From positions 35,874,884 to 35,938,883 of the forward strand of contig JBCFYV010000100.1 of the NCBI GenBank assembly GCA_039000515.1: a stretch of 64,000 nt of DNA, read 5' to 3'. This document shows positions 34,410 through 47,035 of the stretch, piece by piece. This DNA is from Timema cristinae (lineage: Eukaryota; Arthropoda; Insecta; Phasmatodea; Timematidae). The translations under genes were made by a program, and so were the position numbers. Under the pieces are notes generated by a model that searched no databases, was not told the origin of the DNA, and worked only from the letters and a program-made list of their open reading frames with translations. Every line of letters starts with the position of its first letter. The stretch's first letter is position 1.

Positions 34410-34823
34410 TGTTTATAAAAGCTTCGTCAGTTGTTCTTTATAGGTCTTTGTCTTGTTCCATTCCAATAGCTTGAAGACTGTCTTTCCATCTTCATCTCGG
34501 TCTTACAGGTCTGGTCTTCCCTGGAGGTCTTTCGTCTCTTGCTATGTTGACAATTCCTTCTTGTATCTTGCCAATATGTTGGTCCCATTCTCTCCTGTGT
34601 AATGAGGTTTATTTGACAAGATCCTCTCATGTTCTCATTTCTTTCTCTGTATACTAGAGATTTATTAGTGATTTTTCTCAATACTCGCATCTCTATTTCC
34701 TCCGGCTGTTGAGTAGGCCCTATGTTTAGTTTCATTTCGTTTATCCGCGGTATATGCGAGTATTGGTCTTATCATTGACAATGAATTATATTTTCTTAAT
34801 TTTAAATCTTGTCGTAGATATTT
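34410..34823 (-). pseudogene. non-LTR retrotransposon reverse transcriptase, C-terminal remnant
   Basis: Read on minus in shifting frames: SMIRPILAYTAD, then EIEMRVLRKITNKSLVYRER-NENMRG, then EWDQHIGKIQEG, NIARDERPPGKTRPV and RWKDSLQ. This order is the usual C-terminal tail of animal LINE endonuclease/reverse transcriptases (VRPILtYgaE, eMR.LR.I, R...P.G.RP.GRPR.RW). At least two frameshifts (about 34735 and about 34620) and a stop inside the GRPR-RW motif. Only about 130 codons remain, as expected of 5'-truncated LINE insertions. Clade (RTE- or Jockey-like) is not settled. Confidence 0.82.
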
Positions 34824-34854
34824 GTTGAACCATATTGAGAAATATTGGGAATTA

Positions 34855-34975
34855 AGGGTCCGAATCCTGGCTAGGTGTAATGAAGGTAGTTTATTACTCA
34901 ATGGTTTTACTATTCTCCCTCCACGCAAGGTACAATTTCCTGTAACCTATACCTTCCTCATCCCTATTCAATTTT
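34855..34975 (+). repeat. SINE family C fragment
   Basis: Starts near the B-box-like GGGTCCGAATCCTGGC and continues in the body (TATTCTCCCTCCACGCAAGG). It ends where B5's duplication begins. Confidence 0.55.
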
Positions 34976-34989
34976 TGCATTTATCTACA

Positions 34990-35257
34990 ACCTCCTCGGT
35001 GGCGTGGTTGGCTAACGCGCTAGTCGTGTTGAGCCTCGACTGCCGAGGACGGGGAGATCGAGGTTCGAATCTCGGTTGGGTGAACTGGGGGTGATTTTTC
35101 CTAAATGTGTTTCCACTCTTCCTCCACGCAAATACGGGTTCACTTCCTCTAAAGTCAACCTTCCCAATTCCTAAATACATTAACCTAATTAGTACTTAAG
35201 CGTATAATCCGAACGGGTAGTAAGACGCGATGCTAAATAAATAAATGAATAAATAAA
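34990..35257 (+). mobile_element. SINE family B copy B5, full length
   Basis: A box TGGCGTGGTTGG, B box GTTCGAATC, body, tail GTAGTAAGACGCGATGCTAA, (AAAT)n. Perfect duplication ATTTATCTACA at 34979-34989 and 35258-35268. Confidence 0.94.
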
Positions 35258-35268
35258 ATTTATCTACA

Positions 35269-35470
35269 GCGGTGGTCGATTGGTCTAACCCGTGACGTTT
35301 GTGTTTTCTGGATTGTCAGTAAATGGGAGACCGGGGTTTGAATCTCTGTTAATGGTTTTCCCCCTATTCTTCAAATGCGAGTATATTTCCTCTAAGATTC
35401 TATGGGTACTCTCCATCACTAATCTAATAAAGTATATGTATAGCGCGAAAGTCCAATAAGACAAAATGAA
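35269..35470 (+). repeat. SINE family C copy, diverged
   Basis: Head GCGGTGGTCGATTGGTCTAA with B box GTTTGAATC, body (CTTCAAATGCGAGTATATTT), decayed tail (AAGTCCAATAAGAC). Confidence 0.6.
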
Positions 35471-36972
35471 AAATGAAAAAGATAAATTAATGACTGTTGG
35501 GACATCATTATAATGTTCTCGTCTAAACTCGTTTTCACAACAGCACCCAACTGTAAATAACCTGTAAGCTTTCTTTCTGAAAGACCTTTTACCCTAACAG
35601 AGTCCTACACTATGGTAGGATTCTGGTAGTTAAAAAGGCCTTCCAGGTGGTTCTTAAAATGAAAATCGAGCTAACGCTAATAGCCTACTTTGAATATCAC
35701 CAATCAACGTTTCTCTTGGGATAAACGCTTCATCCTCGCTTTCTCACGCTTAAATGTTGCCAAAATTTTCACTCTTTTGGTTACGTCGCAAGGTTCTGTG
35801 CTGTGGGTAAGAAAGGAGCTAGATACTGGCAACATCAATAAACCAGCGTTGCAAAACTTAAGGTAAAGATTGACCACACAAAGAGAAGAAAATGACCACG
35901 TTGTTCTCAATAGGGCACCATCATTATTTCAAAGATATTCATTGTAGGACTCTTCTCGCATCGACGGCGAACTATAGAGGGTCAAGTGGTCAAATCAAAA
36001 TCCTCCGCCCCACTTCCCATCTTACATTTTATTGGTTGGTTGATTGGTTAAGAATAAATCAAAGGCGAAGGCTACACTTATTATTACTGCTTCACAAAAT
36101 ATTATCAACATCTCAGCCTCAATACCTCTCCTCACGGTCCTATTTCTGAAGGATAAACACACCCGAGCTACTAGATCAGAATCCACTCTACATAATGTAT
36201 TTTCCTATACATAGAGTTCAAACATATGCTCGTTCTTTCACTGTCCTGGCATCACAGGCTTTGAACAAACCAGTTAGCTCGACTGTCTCCTAACATTTAA
36301 AATTCCTTTCAAGAGTGCGGTTAAGCAATTTATATTGTCTGACAAGCTAACTAAGTTCTTGAAACTACTTGAGCTTTAAATGAGTGTAAGAATGAGCGTG
36401 CGAATGGTTTTTATACTTATTTGAATATTCCTTTGTTAAAATTAGTTTGTTTTTCAATAAATGTAATAGTGTATGTTGTAATCAACGCTAGTTAAGTGGA
36501 AGAAAAGCTAACCTCTTAACTTCGCCTGATAAATAAAGGCTATTGTTTATTTATTATTATTACATTTTATTTGCCTTTTATACCCTGGCGAAGGATAAGT
36601 AGGAAGAGAAAGAGAAATGTAAAAAATAAAAACACCGTAGACTACTGCAAGACGCGTGGCGTTGCCTCTCTTTCTTTGGAGCAAGGAATGGGCACCTAGG
36701 ACCTAGCAAAGTGCGCATGCGTGGTCGCACGACCTTGGGGAGAAATTATGCGGTAGTCCTGAGCCCCCTAGGGCGGCAGAAAGCTATCGAGATGTTGATT
36801 ATGTGGATAACCCCCTCCCCCCTTTACCAGTCAATCTTACATGGTCGGTTCGCGCAGGCGCACAGCATAGTTTTTGATACCCCCTTTCATCGAAGGATAC
36901 GCGTTTTACTTTGGGTGTAGGGGGGTGATTTAAACTTATAATCTGTATTGTGTGGTGGTTTTTTTTAAGATA
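35471..36972. other. no gene seen; CpG-richer patch at 36650-36920
   Basis: 36700-36870 has TGCGCATGCGTGG, GGGCGGCAG and GCGCAGGCGCACAG, unlike the AT-rich surroundings. It may be a promoter-like island or a decayed repeat. The 69-codon frame there has no known motif. Confidence 0.35.
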
Positions 36973-37251
36973 GGGTGACCTGGTGGTCTAGGGGTAAGGT
37001 GTCATACTTCTGTTCTGGGGTTCAATCCTCGGTCCGGGCACAGATTTAGCTGATCGTCAAACCCTTCCTTCACCTCTGACAAGACTACCCATTGTGAATG
37101 TGGGGAATGCCAGGCCTTCACCGTGGTTCGGATCCCATGTTAAACTGTAGGTCCTCCATTTCATCTCACAATCACCCTACCATTACACATTGGCGTAAGT
37201 GCGTATAACCCGAACGGGTAGTAAGACGCGGTGCTAATAATAATAACTTTA
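36973..37251 (+). mobile_element. SINE family A copy A7
   Basis: Head GGGTGACCTGGTGGTCTAGG, body, tail, short (TAA)n. Candidate duplication AAGATA at 36967-36972 and 37252-37257. Confidence 0.9.
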
Positions 37252-37690
37252 AAGATAGTATGCAGTTCTATTGGTCGACTAAGATATACCCAGTTTATAA
37301 ATGTCTACGACAGAACTGAACCGGTAAAACCAGGCCCACGACAGTGCTTGGTTTGGGTGCTGCAAGATCAGACATGTCATATTGTTCCTCCTCGCCCCAT
37401 AGCTTCCTTTGACACGCGGCGAAGTACCGACTAGAATATCTGAAAGTTGGCTTCTTATAAAATCAGGGTTTAACCCCTTATCTAAATAAATAATCATTTT
37501 GGCCATAATGTATCTGTCTTAGTAAAGTAATATTTCTATACCCCCTCGCTGATAGCCTGATTAAAAACATAAGCTGTTATACACGTTTTTTTTAGTTCGT
37601 TATTAAATGTATTTTTCCGACCAGAATAAGTTACTTCTAAATAAAGAATGTTGGTGTATAGAAAGACCTTTCCTATCAAAATCAGTTTGT

Positions 37691-37718
37691 ACCTACCTAC
37701 CTATCTACCTACCTACGT
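37691..37718 (+). repeat. (CCTA)n microsatellite
   Basis: Imperfect CTAC/CTAT tetranucleotide run. Confidence 0.8.
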
Positions 37719-37798
37719 TATACATTTACGTTGCATGCAGTAACCTCAAAGATGTTGATATGACAGAAAATTTGTTCCTCGAGTCATAATAATGCGTA

Positions 37799-38024
37799 CA
37801 GTAGCCCCATGGCTTCTTTGGTGCTGATTGACAGCTGACGGTTTTGAAAAGTTATCAGACCAAATTATGTATCCCTACGCCGAACCATATGATATCCAAA
37901 AAACATGTGTTTAGCAGCTGTCAATCCTGACGGTCAAAATGTATGTATACACCTAAATGGTGACTGTCAGAAGTCAGCTGTGAGCTGTCAGTCAGCACCA
38001 AAGAAGACATGGGGCTACTTACTG
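37799..38024 (+). mobile_element. pogo/Tigger-like palindromic MITE, copy 6
   Basis: CAGTAGCCCCATGGCTTCTT after TA. The right end GGGGCTACTTACTG has a small duplication before TA (38025-38026). Forward orientation. Confidence 0.9.
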
Positions 38025-38617
38025 TACTTTGAATTAGCAATGAAAAAGGATTTTAAATAAATAATTTTGTGTTTCAACTTTTTTTCCTCTCAACATCTTA
38101 TTATTTTTCCTATACTCTATTTCACATTTTTTTCCTTCTAAACATAAACATGAACTGGTGATATATTTGTCTGCCCTGCTTTTTCTAAATAATTTTTTTT
38201 TATAAATTGATCATCTTCCATATAAGTACAAAAAAAAAGGACATACTATAGCATAGAAAATTCCAACATTTTCATTCATAAAAAATATTATTTTCGGATA
38301 AAATTCGCAGTTTATTCTATCGACAACCCATACCTTGTGTTTTCGATACTGTTCTTTCTCTTTCTATAACCACCAATCCCTAGAAGAATAAGATATGCAA
38401 CCCCTATAGCACTGATGTGACGATGAGGATTTTATCGCTAAAAGGAGGTCATCAAACCTTCGATGGGCAAGGAAATGTGCGGGGAGGGGGGAGGGAAACG
38501 GGTCTCCCCTTGACCAAGCAGTCGCCGCTGACCGGTACATAAACACGTCCGGACGCTGTTCATGCTGACACAAAGGAAGGAATATTCTAGTTCTCTTTCT
38601 TCATCCTTCTGAAGAAA
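38025..38617. other. no gene seen
   Basis: AT-rich with T-runs to about 38330, then mixed. The minus-strand frames at 38364-38668 have no recognisable motif. Confidence 0.5.
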
Positions 38618-38830
38618 TGTGACCCGCCTCTGTGGTCTTGCGGTCTGAGATTCTGGATACAGATTCAAAGGTCCTCCCCGGGATCGATCCCCAGTGCTTC
38701 CAGATTCTTCCGTGGGTCTGTAACGGGGTCAACTCCAGCCTCGTCAGGACAAATGAGAAGCACCTTGAATGAAAAAGTAGCGGCTCCGGTCTAGAAAACT
38801 ATCTATTCGCCAAACCTTATGAGATGTAAT
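38618..38830 (+). repeat. SINE family E copy
   Basis: CCCGCCTCTGTGGTCTTGCG head with GGGATCGATCCCC, then GGGGTCAACTCCAGCCTCGT and GTAGCGGCTCCGGT. Same order of blocks as 22089-22315. Confidence 0.6.
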
Positions 38831-39349
38831 ATCTTATATTGATTTGTTGTCACTTTTGGCGATCAAAACTTTAACAACATAATATAGTTTGTTTTTAATT
38901 TTGTTTTTACATCATCTTTCAGCTACCACCCCTACTACGGCGAATGACAGGGTCGCTCTTAGGGGTGTGCAAACGGTGCGGGCACGGTGGCCTTCAAAAT
39001 TGGGGGGGGGGGCGAACTCGCACTTGCTTAGGTGACAAAGGGAGGGGGGAAGGGACAAGTTGGTGTGGGAACATTTTGTTTGCGCGCTCGTATAGTAAGT
39101 AAGCTCCCTGTCTAGGCGATCTGGCAAATACTCTCAAAGCGTAGAAACAAATAACGAACATAAATCATGTGGTGTGATTTATTGAACGAGTGAAGCGAGC
39201 TCTCAGTTTTTAGCTCACCCGATATGCATGTATTTGTATTAGGTGAAATATGTCTGACGATAACATTTTGAACGCACTAACCAATTTAGTTTTATATTAT
39301 GTATCATTATAATTTAATATTTGTAAGGCAAATTATAACACGCAGATCG
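38831..39349. other. no gene seen
   Basis: G-run at 39002-39011. Otherwise nothing recognised. Confidence 0.5.
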
Positions 39350-39360
39350 GGTGACTTTTA

Positions 39361-39641
39361 TTATTATTATTAGCACCACGTCTTACCACCCGTTTGGGTT
39401 ATACGCACTTACGCTAATATGTAATGGTAGGGTGATTGTGAGATTAAATGGAGGACCTACAGTTTAACGTGGAATCCGAACCACGGAGGAGACCTGGCAT
39501 TCCACACATTCACAAGTTGTAATTAATACACGTCTTGTCAGAGGTGAAGTGAGGGTTTGGTAATCAGATAAATCTGTGCCGGGACCGAGGATTGAACCCC
39601 GGACTCCCAACACAGAAATCCGACACCCTAGAACACCAGGC
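39361..39641 (-). mobile_element. SINE family A copy A8
   Basis: (TTA)n, tail GCACCACGTCTTACCACCCG, body with a small insertion (TTGTAATTAATACACGTC, also in A10), head. Perfect duplication GGTGACTTTTA at 39350-39360 and 39642-39652. Confidence 0.93.
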
Positions 39642-39862
39642 GGTGACTTTTAGTTGTTTGGGGAAAGATGGCCATTATTTATGGATGGTAGAGTAGGAGG
39701 AATATGCCGGTAAAAACTACACAAGGTTGGTTAAGTAGAAATCCAGGTAGCAGAGCTTGGGAGGTGAAGTAACACAGGACCCGGTAACAAAGAGGGCCAG
39801 TTTGAGGATGTGTTTTGTTACGAGTCACCTGACCTCCGTGGACAAGCTATAATGTATTTATA

Positions 39863-40453
39863 CAGGGAGTCCAGTGACCTGAAAAAGTCAGGGAATTGTA
39901 TCAAATTTCTGGAGTTTTTATACATCCACAAAAAAAAAAATACACAAGTTTTATTTACAATAGTCAAAAGTTTTTAATACTCACAGCGAATATATTTTAA
40001 CACAACTGTCCCATATGAACGAAATAATCTCAATTCTCAAAGTCAAACATATGATTTTAATGTCGTCATTCCACTCTTTAGACAAAATTGAGTCATGATG
40101 TATGCGTATGCGTGAGAATTCTATTACATCATAGGAAGAATAATCTAGGTGACTTGGTGGTCTAGGGGTAAGGTGTCAGACTTCTGTGCTGGCGGCCGGG
40201 GTTCAATCCTCGGTCCCGGCACAGATTTATCTGATTTCCAAACCCTTCCTACACCTCTGACAAGACATCTTGTGAATGTGTGGAATGCCAGGCCGCCACC
40301 GTGGTTCGGATTCCACGTTAAACTGTAGGTCCTTCATTTCATCCCATAATCACCCTACCATTACACATTAGCGTAAGTGCGTATAACCCGAACGGGTAGT
40401 TAGACGCGGTGCTGCTGCTAATAATAATAATAATAATAATATAATAATAATAA

Positions 40454-40503
<50 letters not shown>

Positions 40504-40813
40504 GACTAATCTAAAGAAGAATATGTCTCACAGTAATGAGTTTTAATGACGTAATACGATCTGTTTATGCCTCAATATGATCTTACAGAAATCTTACTTA
40601 GACTGCACTACCCAATAACTCATCGCTTTAGGCTGACATTTTTTTAACACCTCCATAGTGACACAATTTCAGAAATTGTACGTGTCTAAAAATATTATTA
40701 GGCTACATTAAGATGTGATATTGGTAAAATAATGAGTGGAAAATTTGGAAACTTGCTCTGGAAAACCTGTAAAAGTCAGGGAATTTTAAAATATAGTTTG
40801 ACTGGACACCAGG
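39863..40813. mobile_element. non-autonomous hAT relative, copy 2, with nested SINE
   Basis: Ends CAGGGAGTCCAGTGACC and inverted CCTGGTGTCCAGTC. Homologous to copy 1 along its length and to both ends of the 6-kb hAT element. SINE A9 is inserted near the middle, at the point matching 28540 of copy 1. Confidence 0.86.
40148..40503 (+). mobile_element. SINE family A copy A9, nested, long (TAA)n tail
   Basis: Head AGGTGACTTGGTGGTCTAGG through tail GTAGTTAGACGCGGTGCTGC, then about 90 bp of (TAA)n with few interruptions. Short duplication-like TAATCT on both sides. Confidence 0.92.
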
Positions 40814-40819
40814 TGTTAT

Positions 40820-41587
40820 ATTAATCCAGTGAGAATGTATCATATAATTAATTGAAAATTAAAATATAATAAGTGTCGATTGTGTTATACTCTTTTGCTT
40901 AGAGTTAAATAATCATGTGTCCATTAAAATACATGTATAATATATAACGATATTAATGACATGTACTTTAATTTAAATTTAAATAAACTTTCGACGCAAC
41001 AAACTCACCCCTTCTTCCATTTGTGTTTACTGAGCGTAAAAAAAAACCCCATAATTTTGAATAAATAAAGTGGTGAATATGATTATTAACTGATACGACT
41101 ATTATTCTAACATTCGAGAAAGCAATCTGGATTGTGTTCGTTGATGTGTGCGGTCTCCTATACATCTTTCCAACAATCCGACTCTTCTTTTCAAACCAAT
41201 GAACCTCCGCGTACCATTCTCTTCATCACTCAAAATAAAACCGCACCATAAAACAAATGGCAAATAACGTAGAAAAACTTAATTTCCCGTTAAATTAAAA
41301 TCTTTTCGTCCCTCTTTTAAAAACTACTACTACTACTACTACTACTACTGCACATTAATTCTGGATCGTTAGGCACATTTTTTCCCCCCGCCCTAAACTT
41401 CACCATATGTTCCTTCCGATTAATGTCTTCAATCATTAAACACTTTAAACACAAGCACATAGCCGGAGAGGTGGTATTTAATTAAAATTAATCTTTTTTT
41501 TTTTCAAGATAATAATGAGTCATAAATTATCAACATATTATCTATTAATTATTTAAATATCATATCTATATTAAACGTAGATGAAAG
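40820..41587. other. no gene seen
   Basis: AT-rich, with an (ACT)n microsatellite at about 41325-41349. No recognisable protein. Confidence 0.5.
41325..41349 (+). repeat. (ACT)n microsatellite
   Basis: Eight consecutive ACT/CTA units. Confidence 0.9.
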
Positions 41588-41599
41588 TTTTAAGCTATA

Positions 41600-41887
41600 T
41601 TATTATTAGCACCGCGTCTTACTACCCGTTCGGGTTATACGCACTTACGCTAATGTGTAATGGTATGGTGATTGTGAGATGAAATGAAGGACCTACAGTT
41701 TAACGTGGAATCCGAACCACCGTGGAGGCCTGGCATTCCACACATTCACAAGTTGTGATTAATACACGTCTTGTCAAAGGTGAAGGAAGGGTTTGGTAAT
41801 CAGATAAATCTGTGCCGGGACCGAGGATTGAACCCCGGTCCCCAGCATAGAAGTCCGACACCTTACCCCTAGACCACCAGGTCACCC
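41600..41887 (-). mobile_element. SINE family A copy A10
   Basis: Complete, shares the TTGTGATTAATACACGTC insertion with A8, so these two form a subfamily. Duplication TTTTAAGCTATA / TTTTGAGCTATA (41588-41599, 41888-41899), one mismatch. Confidence 0.93.
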
Positions 41888-42101
41888 TTTTGAGCTATAC
41901 AGTGGACCTATTTCCAGAATTTCTGTGCTGGCAACAACCGGCTATTTCCATGGCATGTGACGTCACAAAACATAATAGGATAGTATGGACCTGTTCAATT
42001 AATAAGTGCAAGCCAATGTTTTTGTACATCATTGTTAAAGTTATTAATTTATTGAATTCTGACCTCCATCACCATTACACCTCCCCTCCGATTATTTTTT
42101 T

Positions 42102-42350
42102 TAGCACCGCGTCTTACTACCCGTTCAGGTTATACGCCTTTGTACTAATTACACTAATATGTTAGGGATTAGGAAGGTTTAATATATGGGATAAGCATCC
42201 GCATTTACGTTAAGCGAGAGTGAGAAACCATTTAGAAAAAAAAAAAATTTCATTGCACCCAATCAGGATCGAACTTCAATCTCCCCATCTTCGGCAGTCT
42301 AGTTTATTGTGAGAGTGGCGCGTTAGACCGTGCCACCACCGAAGCAGGTA
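42102..42350 (-). mobile_element. SINE family C copy
   Basis: Tail GCACCGCGTCTTACTACCCG, body, B box on minus (CAGGATCGAACTTC), head (CGTGCCACCACCGAAGCAGG). Confidence 0.82.
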
Positions 42351-43147
42351 CTTTTGAAAGTGAATTAGTCGATGGCTATAAACCAGTGTTTCTTAAACTT
42401 TCGCAGTTCACCCTTATCGGGCCAGGGTGGCGAGAAGAGGGACTAGTGCTATTTTTGTAATAGGGTGTTTTTGACGTAATTTTAATGTGTATTTCTTTTG
42501 AATGTCAAGTCGTAAACCTCTTTGTTCTTTTAAAATTTATTTTATACATTATACAATTTCAATGCTTTATATTTAGTTTTACCAAATATAATTTTTAAGT
42601 TTTTACTAAAATCGTTTGCGGTCTTGGAAGAGGTGTGTAGTGGGGGTCAAATGCCCCCTCTAACCCTTCCGGGAACCAGGATGAGCCACTGAAATTAGTC
42701 GAATTCATATTTAAAATATTTGGAAAACTGATTTTTTTTAAAATGTATACACATATCCAGGGACGTGACCATTTTATTTTATTTGGGTTAAAGGGGGTAG
42801 CTTTCTAACTGCGGTGGTTGGTGAATTATAGTAACAATAGAAGCACGAATAATTAGAAGCATTTTATTACACTTTCTATTGATAATACGAGTATAGTATT
42901 ACTAAGCAAATAATAATAATTTACGAATAGGTTGACATTAGTGACTTACAGCCAATTTTTGCAATAAACAACTTTCTGATAGCTGTAACTAGAAATCTGA
43001 GACGGAAAATTTTACTTATATTTTTTTTCCAAAAAATTTTCAATTATTATTTCTGTAAAATAATTTCAACATAATTAATGTAATCGAGATATATATATAT
43101 ATACCAAATGTCAACGTTTATACTTAAGATTAATTTCTCCTAAGGGC
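42351..43147. other. no gene seen
   Basis: AT-rich, with a short (AT)n near 43090-43104. Confidence 0.5.
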
Positions 43148-43160
43148 GTTAACACCAGAA

Positions 43161-43411
43161 TATGCTGGCGGCCGGGGTTCAATCCTCGGTCCCGGCACAG
43201 ATTTATCTGATTACCAAACCCTTCCTTAACCTCTGACAAGACTATCTTGTGAATGTGGGGAATGCCAGGACCTCCACCGTGGTTCGGATTCCACGTTAAA
43301 CTGTAGGTCCTTCATTTCATCTCACAATCACCCTACATTACACATTAGCGTAAGTGCGTATAACCCGAACGGGTAGTAAGACGCGGTGCATAATATATAA
43401 TAATAAATAAT
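43161..43411 (+). mobile_element. SINE family A copy A11, 5'-truncated
   Basis: Starts within the head (TATGCTGGCGGCCGGGGTTC). Perfect 13-bp duplication GTTAACACCAGAA at 43148-43160 and 43412-43424. Confidence 0.95.
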
Positions 43412-43433
43412 GTTAACACCAGAAACATCATCA

Positions 43434-43672
43434 AACGAGCTTCGGTGACCTCACGGTCAAACGTAATACTTTCGCAATAGACTAGACTGCTAATAACAGG
43501 GAGATCGAGGTTCGATCCCGGTCTGGTGCACTGAGGGCAGTTTTTTTTTCCTAAATGGGTTACCTATCTCACTCCACGCAAATGCAGGTACACTTAATCT
43601 AAATTCAATCTTCCTAATCCTAACACATTAACGTAACTAGTACATAGGTATACAACCCGAATGGGTTTTATT
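43434..43672 (+). mobile_element. SINE family C copy, tail truncated
   Basis: Head GAGCTTCGGTGACCTCACGG, B box GTTCGATCC, body, tail cut after AACCCGAATGGGTT. Confidence 0.8.
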
Positions 43673-44622
43673 AATGCGAGCCTTTGTAGTACCCGTTATG
43701 TTCATAAATCATTATTCAATTTTTTATCATCAATTAGTTAACTAAAATAATTTAAGGTTGGCCCGGCCTTAGTTTTTTTGTTTCTTCCCCCCTCCCCCCC
43801 TAATCACCGTGTTTTCTAGCTACCTTTCCCCCCTTCTTATTTAACGCACTATATTTTGAAATATTATAAGGTTTAAGTGCCATCTATAGAAAATTACACT
43901 CTCCACCGCAAGCCACCACTGCAGAAATTTCATCAAATTTCCCGGAAAATGTTTATCTCTAGCTGTCACCACCCCTCCTATTGTAGATGGGGTGTATATA
44001 AAAATCCAACAAGCCTACTAGAGGAAAAAACAAATACAAAATTAATAAATATTATGTTCGGAAGAGGTTTGCGCGTCTCTACCCCCCACCCCCTTTCCTC
44101 CATCCCTCTCTCGTTAGTAAGGCCTTGTATTCAACGTATGGAATCTGGTCGATGTCCTCTTAGAATTACAATCGTCATTACCAATACATAAATATAAAAT
44201 TATCCTTGTTACATATACAATGGTGGCACTGTTCTTGAATAAGTTTTAGAACGAACTTACTTATACATGCCTTATTGTCCTACATTCTCTTTAAAAGATA
44301 TAATCTGTTTGAAAAGTGGCGTGACTTCACTGGCATGTAACCCGACCAGCAATTTACAAACAAAGATACAATACAATGTGTCACGTTCTGAATGCTACAG
44401 TACAGTGAATTATCAGCTCAGTCTGCTCCACGCATAGGCACCGAGATAATCTTCGAGAATGTTCCGAACGCCTTGTTTATTCATTGGGTCGCTAAATAGA
44501 CTTATTACTCATAGACTGTTCGTGACTGGCTATTCATCGCTATCCCCCCCCCATCACGCTGTGTATGGGAGAGACGTTTGTCTGCGGCTATGTCGTCAGA
44601 ACCTTAGCAGACTTTATAACTA
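43673..44622. other. pyrimidine-rich stretch, no gene
   Basis: C/T tracts at 43780-43840 and 44080-44115. The 104-codon frame at 43877-44191 has no recognisable motif and no codon pattern I trust. Confidence 0.4.
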
Positions 44623-44833
44623 CCGTCCAATTTTCAATGAAAAGTCCTAATTCGACAGCTATAAAAAGTTACTAGATACAATTATACATATTCATAAGTC
44701 AGGTCATATTATCTGCTCCTGTCCATTTTGTCAATATTATAAATATCTATAAAATAAATAAATCTTCAATTTTTGGCAGTATAAAAAATTTGCATGTATT
44801 TTCTCAAAGTCCCTTCGTATGAAGATTGGACTG
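44623..44833. mobile_element. MITE family 2, complete 211-bp copy
   Basis: CCGTCCAATTTTCAATGAAA after TA (44621-44622); right end CGTATGAAGATTGGACTG then TA (44834-44835). Internal TAGTAACTTTTTATAGCTGTCG (minus) matches the 33.8-kb copy. Confidence 0.7.
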
Positions 44834-44863
44834 TAGCAGCTTACTCTTCGCTGGAATAGAACA

Positions 44864-44902
44864 ATACCCGTGTCCATCAGAGGAGGATTAGCGAATAGCT
44901 TA
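44864..44902 (+). repeat. detached left flank of the 43-bp satellite
   Basis: ATCAGAGGAGGATTAGCGAA followed by TAGCTTA matches the satellite unit GACGGGAGGATTAGCATTAT/AGCTTA that resumes at 45980. Confidence 0.6.
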
Positions 44903-45979
<1,077 letters not shown>

Positions 45980-46762
45980 CAGTTGGGCTACGATCACTGA
46001 CGGGAGGATTAGCTTTATAGCTTAGTTGAGCCACGATCACTGACCAGGAGGAGTATCGTCGTCATAGCTTAGTTGGTCCACGATCACTGACAGGAGGATT
46101 AGCATTATAGCTTAGTTGGGCCACGATCATTGACGGGAGGATTAGCTTTATAGCTTAGTTGAGACACGATCACTGACCAGGAGGAGTATCGTCGTCATAG
46201 CTTAGTTGGGCCACGATCACTGACAGGAGGATTAGCATTATAGCTTAGTTGGGCCACGATCACTGACGGGAGGATTAGCATTATAGCTTAGTTGGGCCAC
46301 GATCACTTATGGGAGGATTAGCATTATAGCTTAGTTGGGCCACGATCACTGACGGGAGGATTAGCTTTATAGCTTAGTTGAGCCACTATCACTGACTAGG
46401 AGTACCGTCGTCATAGCTTGGTTGGGCCACGATCACTGACAGGAGGATTAGCGTCATAACTTAGTTGGATCACGATCACCGGCCAGAAGGATTAGCGTCA
46501 TAGATAGATTAGTTGGGCCACGATCACTAACCAGGATTAGTGGCATAACTTAGTTGGGTCACGATCATCGACCAGAAGGATTAGCGTCATAGCTAGATTA
46601 GTTGCCCACGATCACTAACCAGGATTATTGGCATAGCTTAGTTGGATCACGATCACTAACCAGGATTAGCGACATAGCTTAGTTGGGCCACGATCACTGA
46701 CTAGGAGGATTATCGTCATAACTCAGTTGGACAAGATTCACTGGTCAGGAGAACTATAACAG
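45980..46762 (+). repeat. 43-bp tandem satellite, about 18 units
   Basis: Unit GTTGGGCCACGATCACTGAC + GGGAGGATTAGCATTATAGC + TTA. Variants with CCAGGAGGAGTATCGTCGTC occur at 46040, 46180 and 46400, hinting at a higher-order order. Right-hand units are more diverged (AGATAGATTAG insertions). Confidence 0.95.
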
Positions 46763-46899
46763 ATAATAGACCTGTGGGTGGATATGAATTCGGCCCCACC
46801 AAACTTGTTGCCTTATATTAGGTTAGGCTTGTTTATGTTAGGTTAGGCTAGACTAAGATAGATTAGCTTAGCATTTTCTTGTGACTTATGCTTATCCCC

Positions 46900-47035
46900 C
46901 CCCTCCTCCCCCAAATGGTTTCACACGCTTTCTCCACGCAAATGCGGGTGGATTTCCTTTAAATTCTACCTTCCTATCAACCCTATTAGTGTAAATATGT
47001 GGATAGCCCGGACGAATAGTTAAACCGGGGGAGGG
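46900..47035 (+). repeat. SINE family C 3' fragment
   Basis: Body CTCCACGCAAATGCGGGTGG and tail remnant AGCCCGGACGAATAGTTAAA, flanked by C- and G-runs. Confidence 0.6.

Noticed and set aside
43877..44191. 104-codon plus-strand ORF
   Set aside because: No recognisable motif, low-complexity C/T tract inside, no splice or homology support visible.
46818..46850. TTAGGTTAGG resembling arthropod telomere repeat
   Set aside because: Only two units in two places; too short to be telomeric or an interstitial telomere array.
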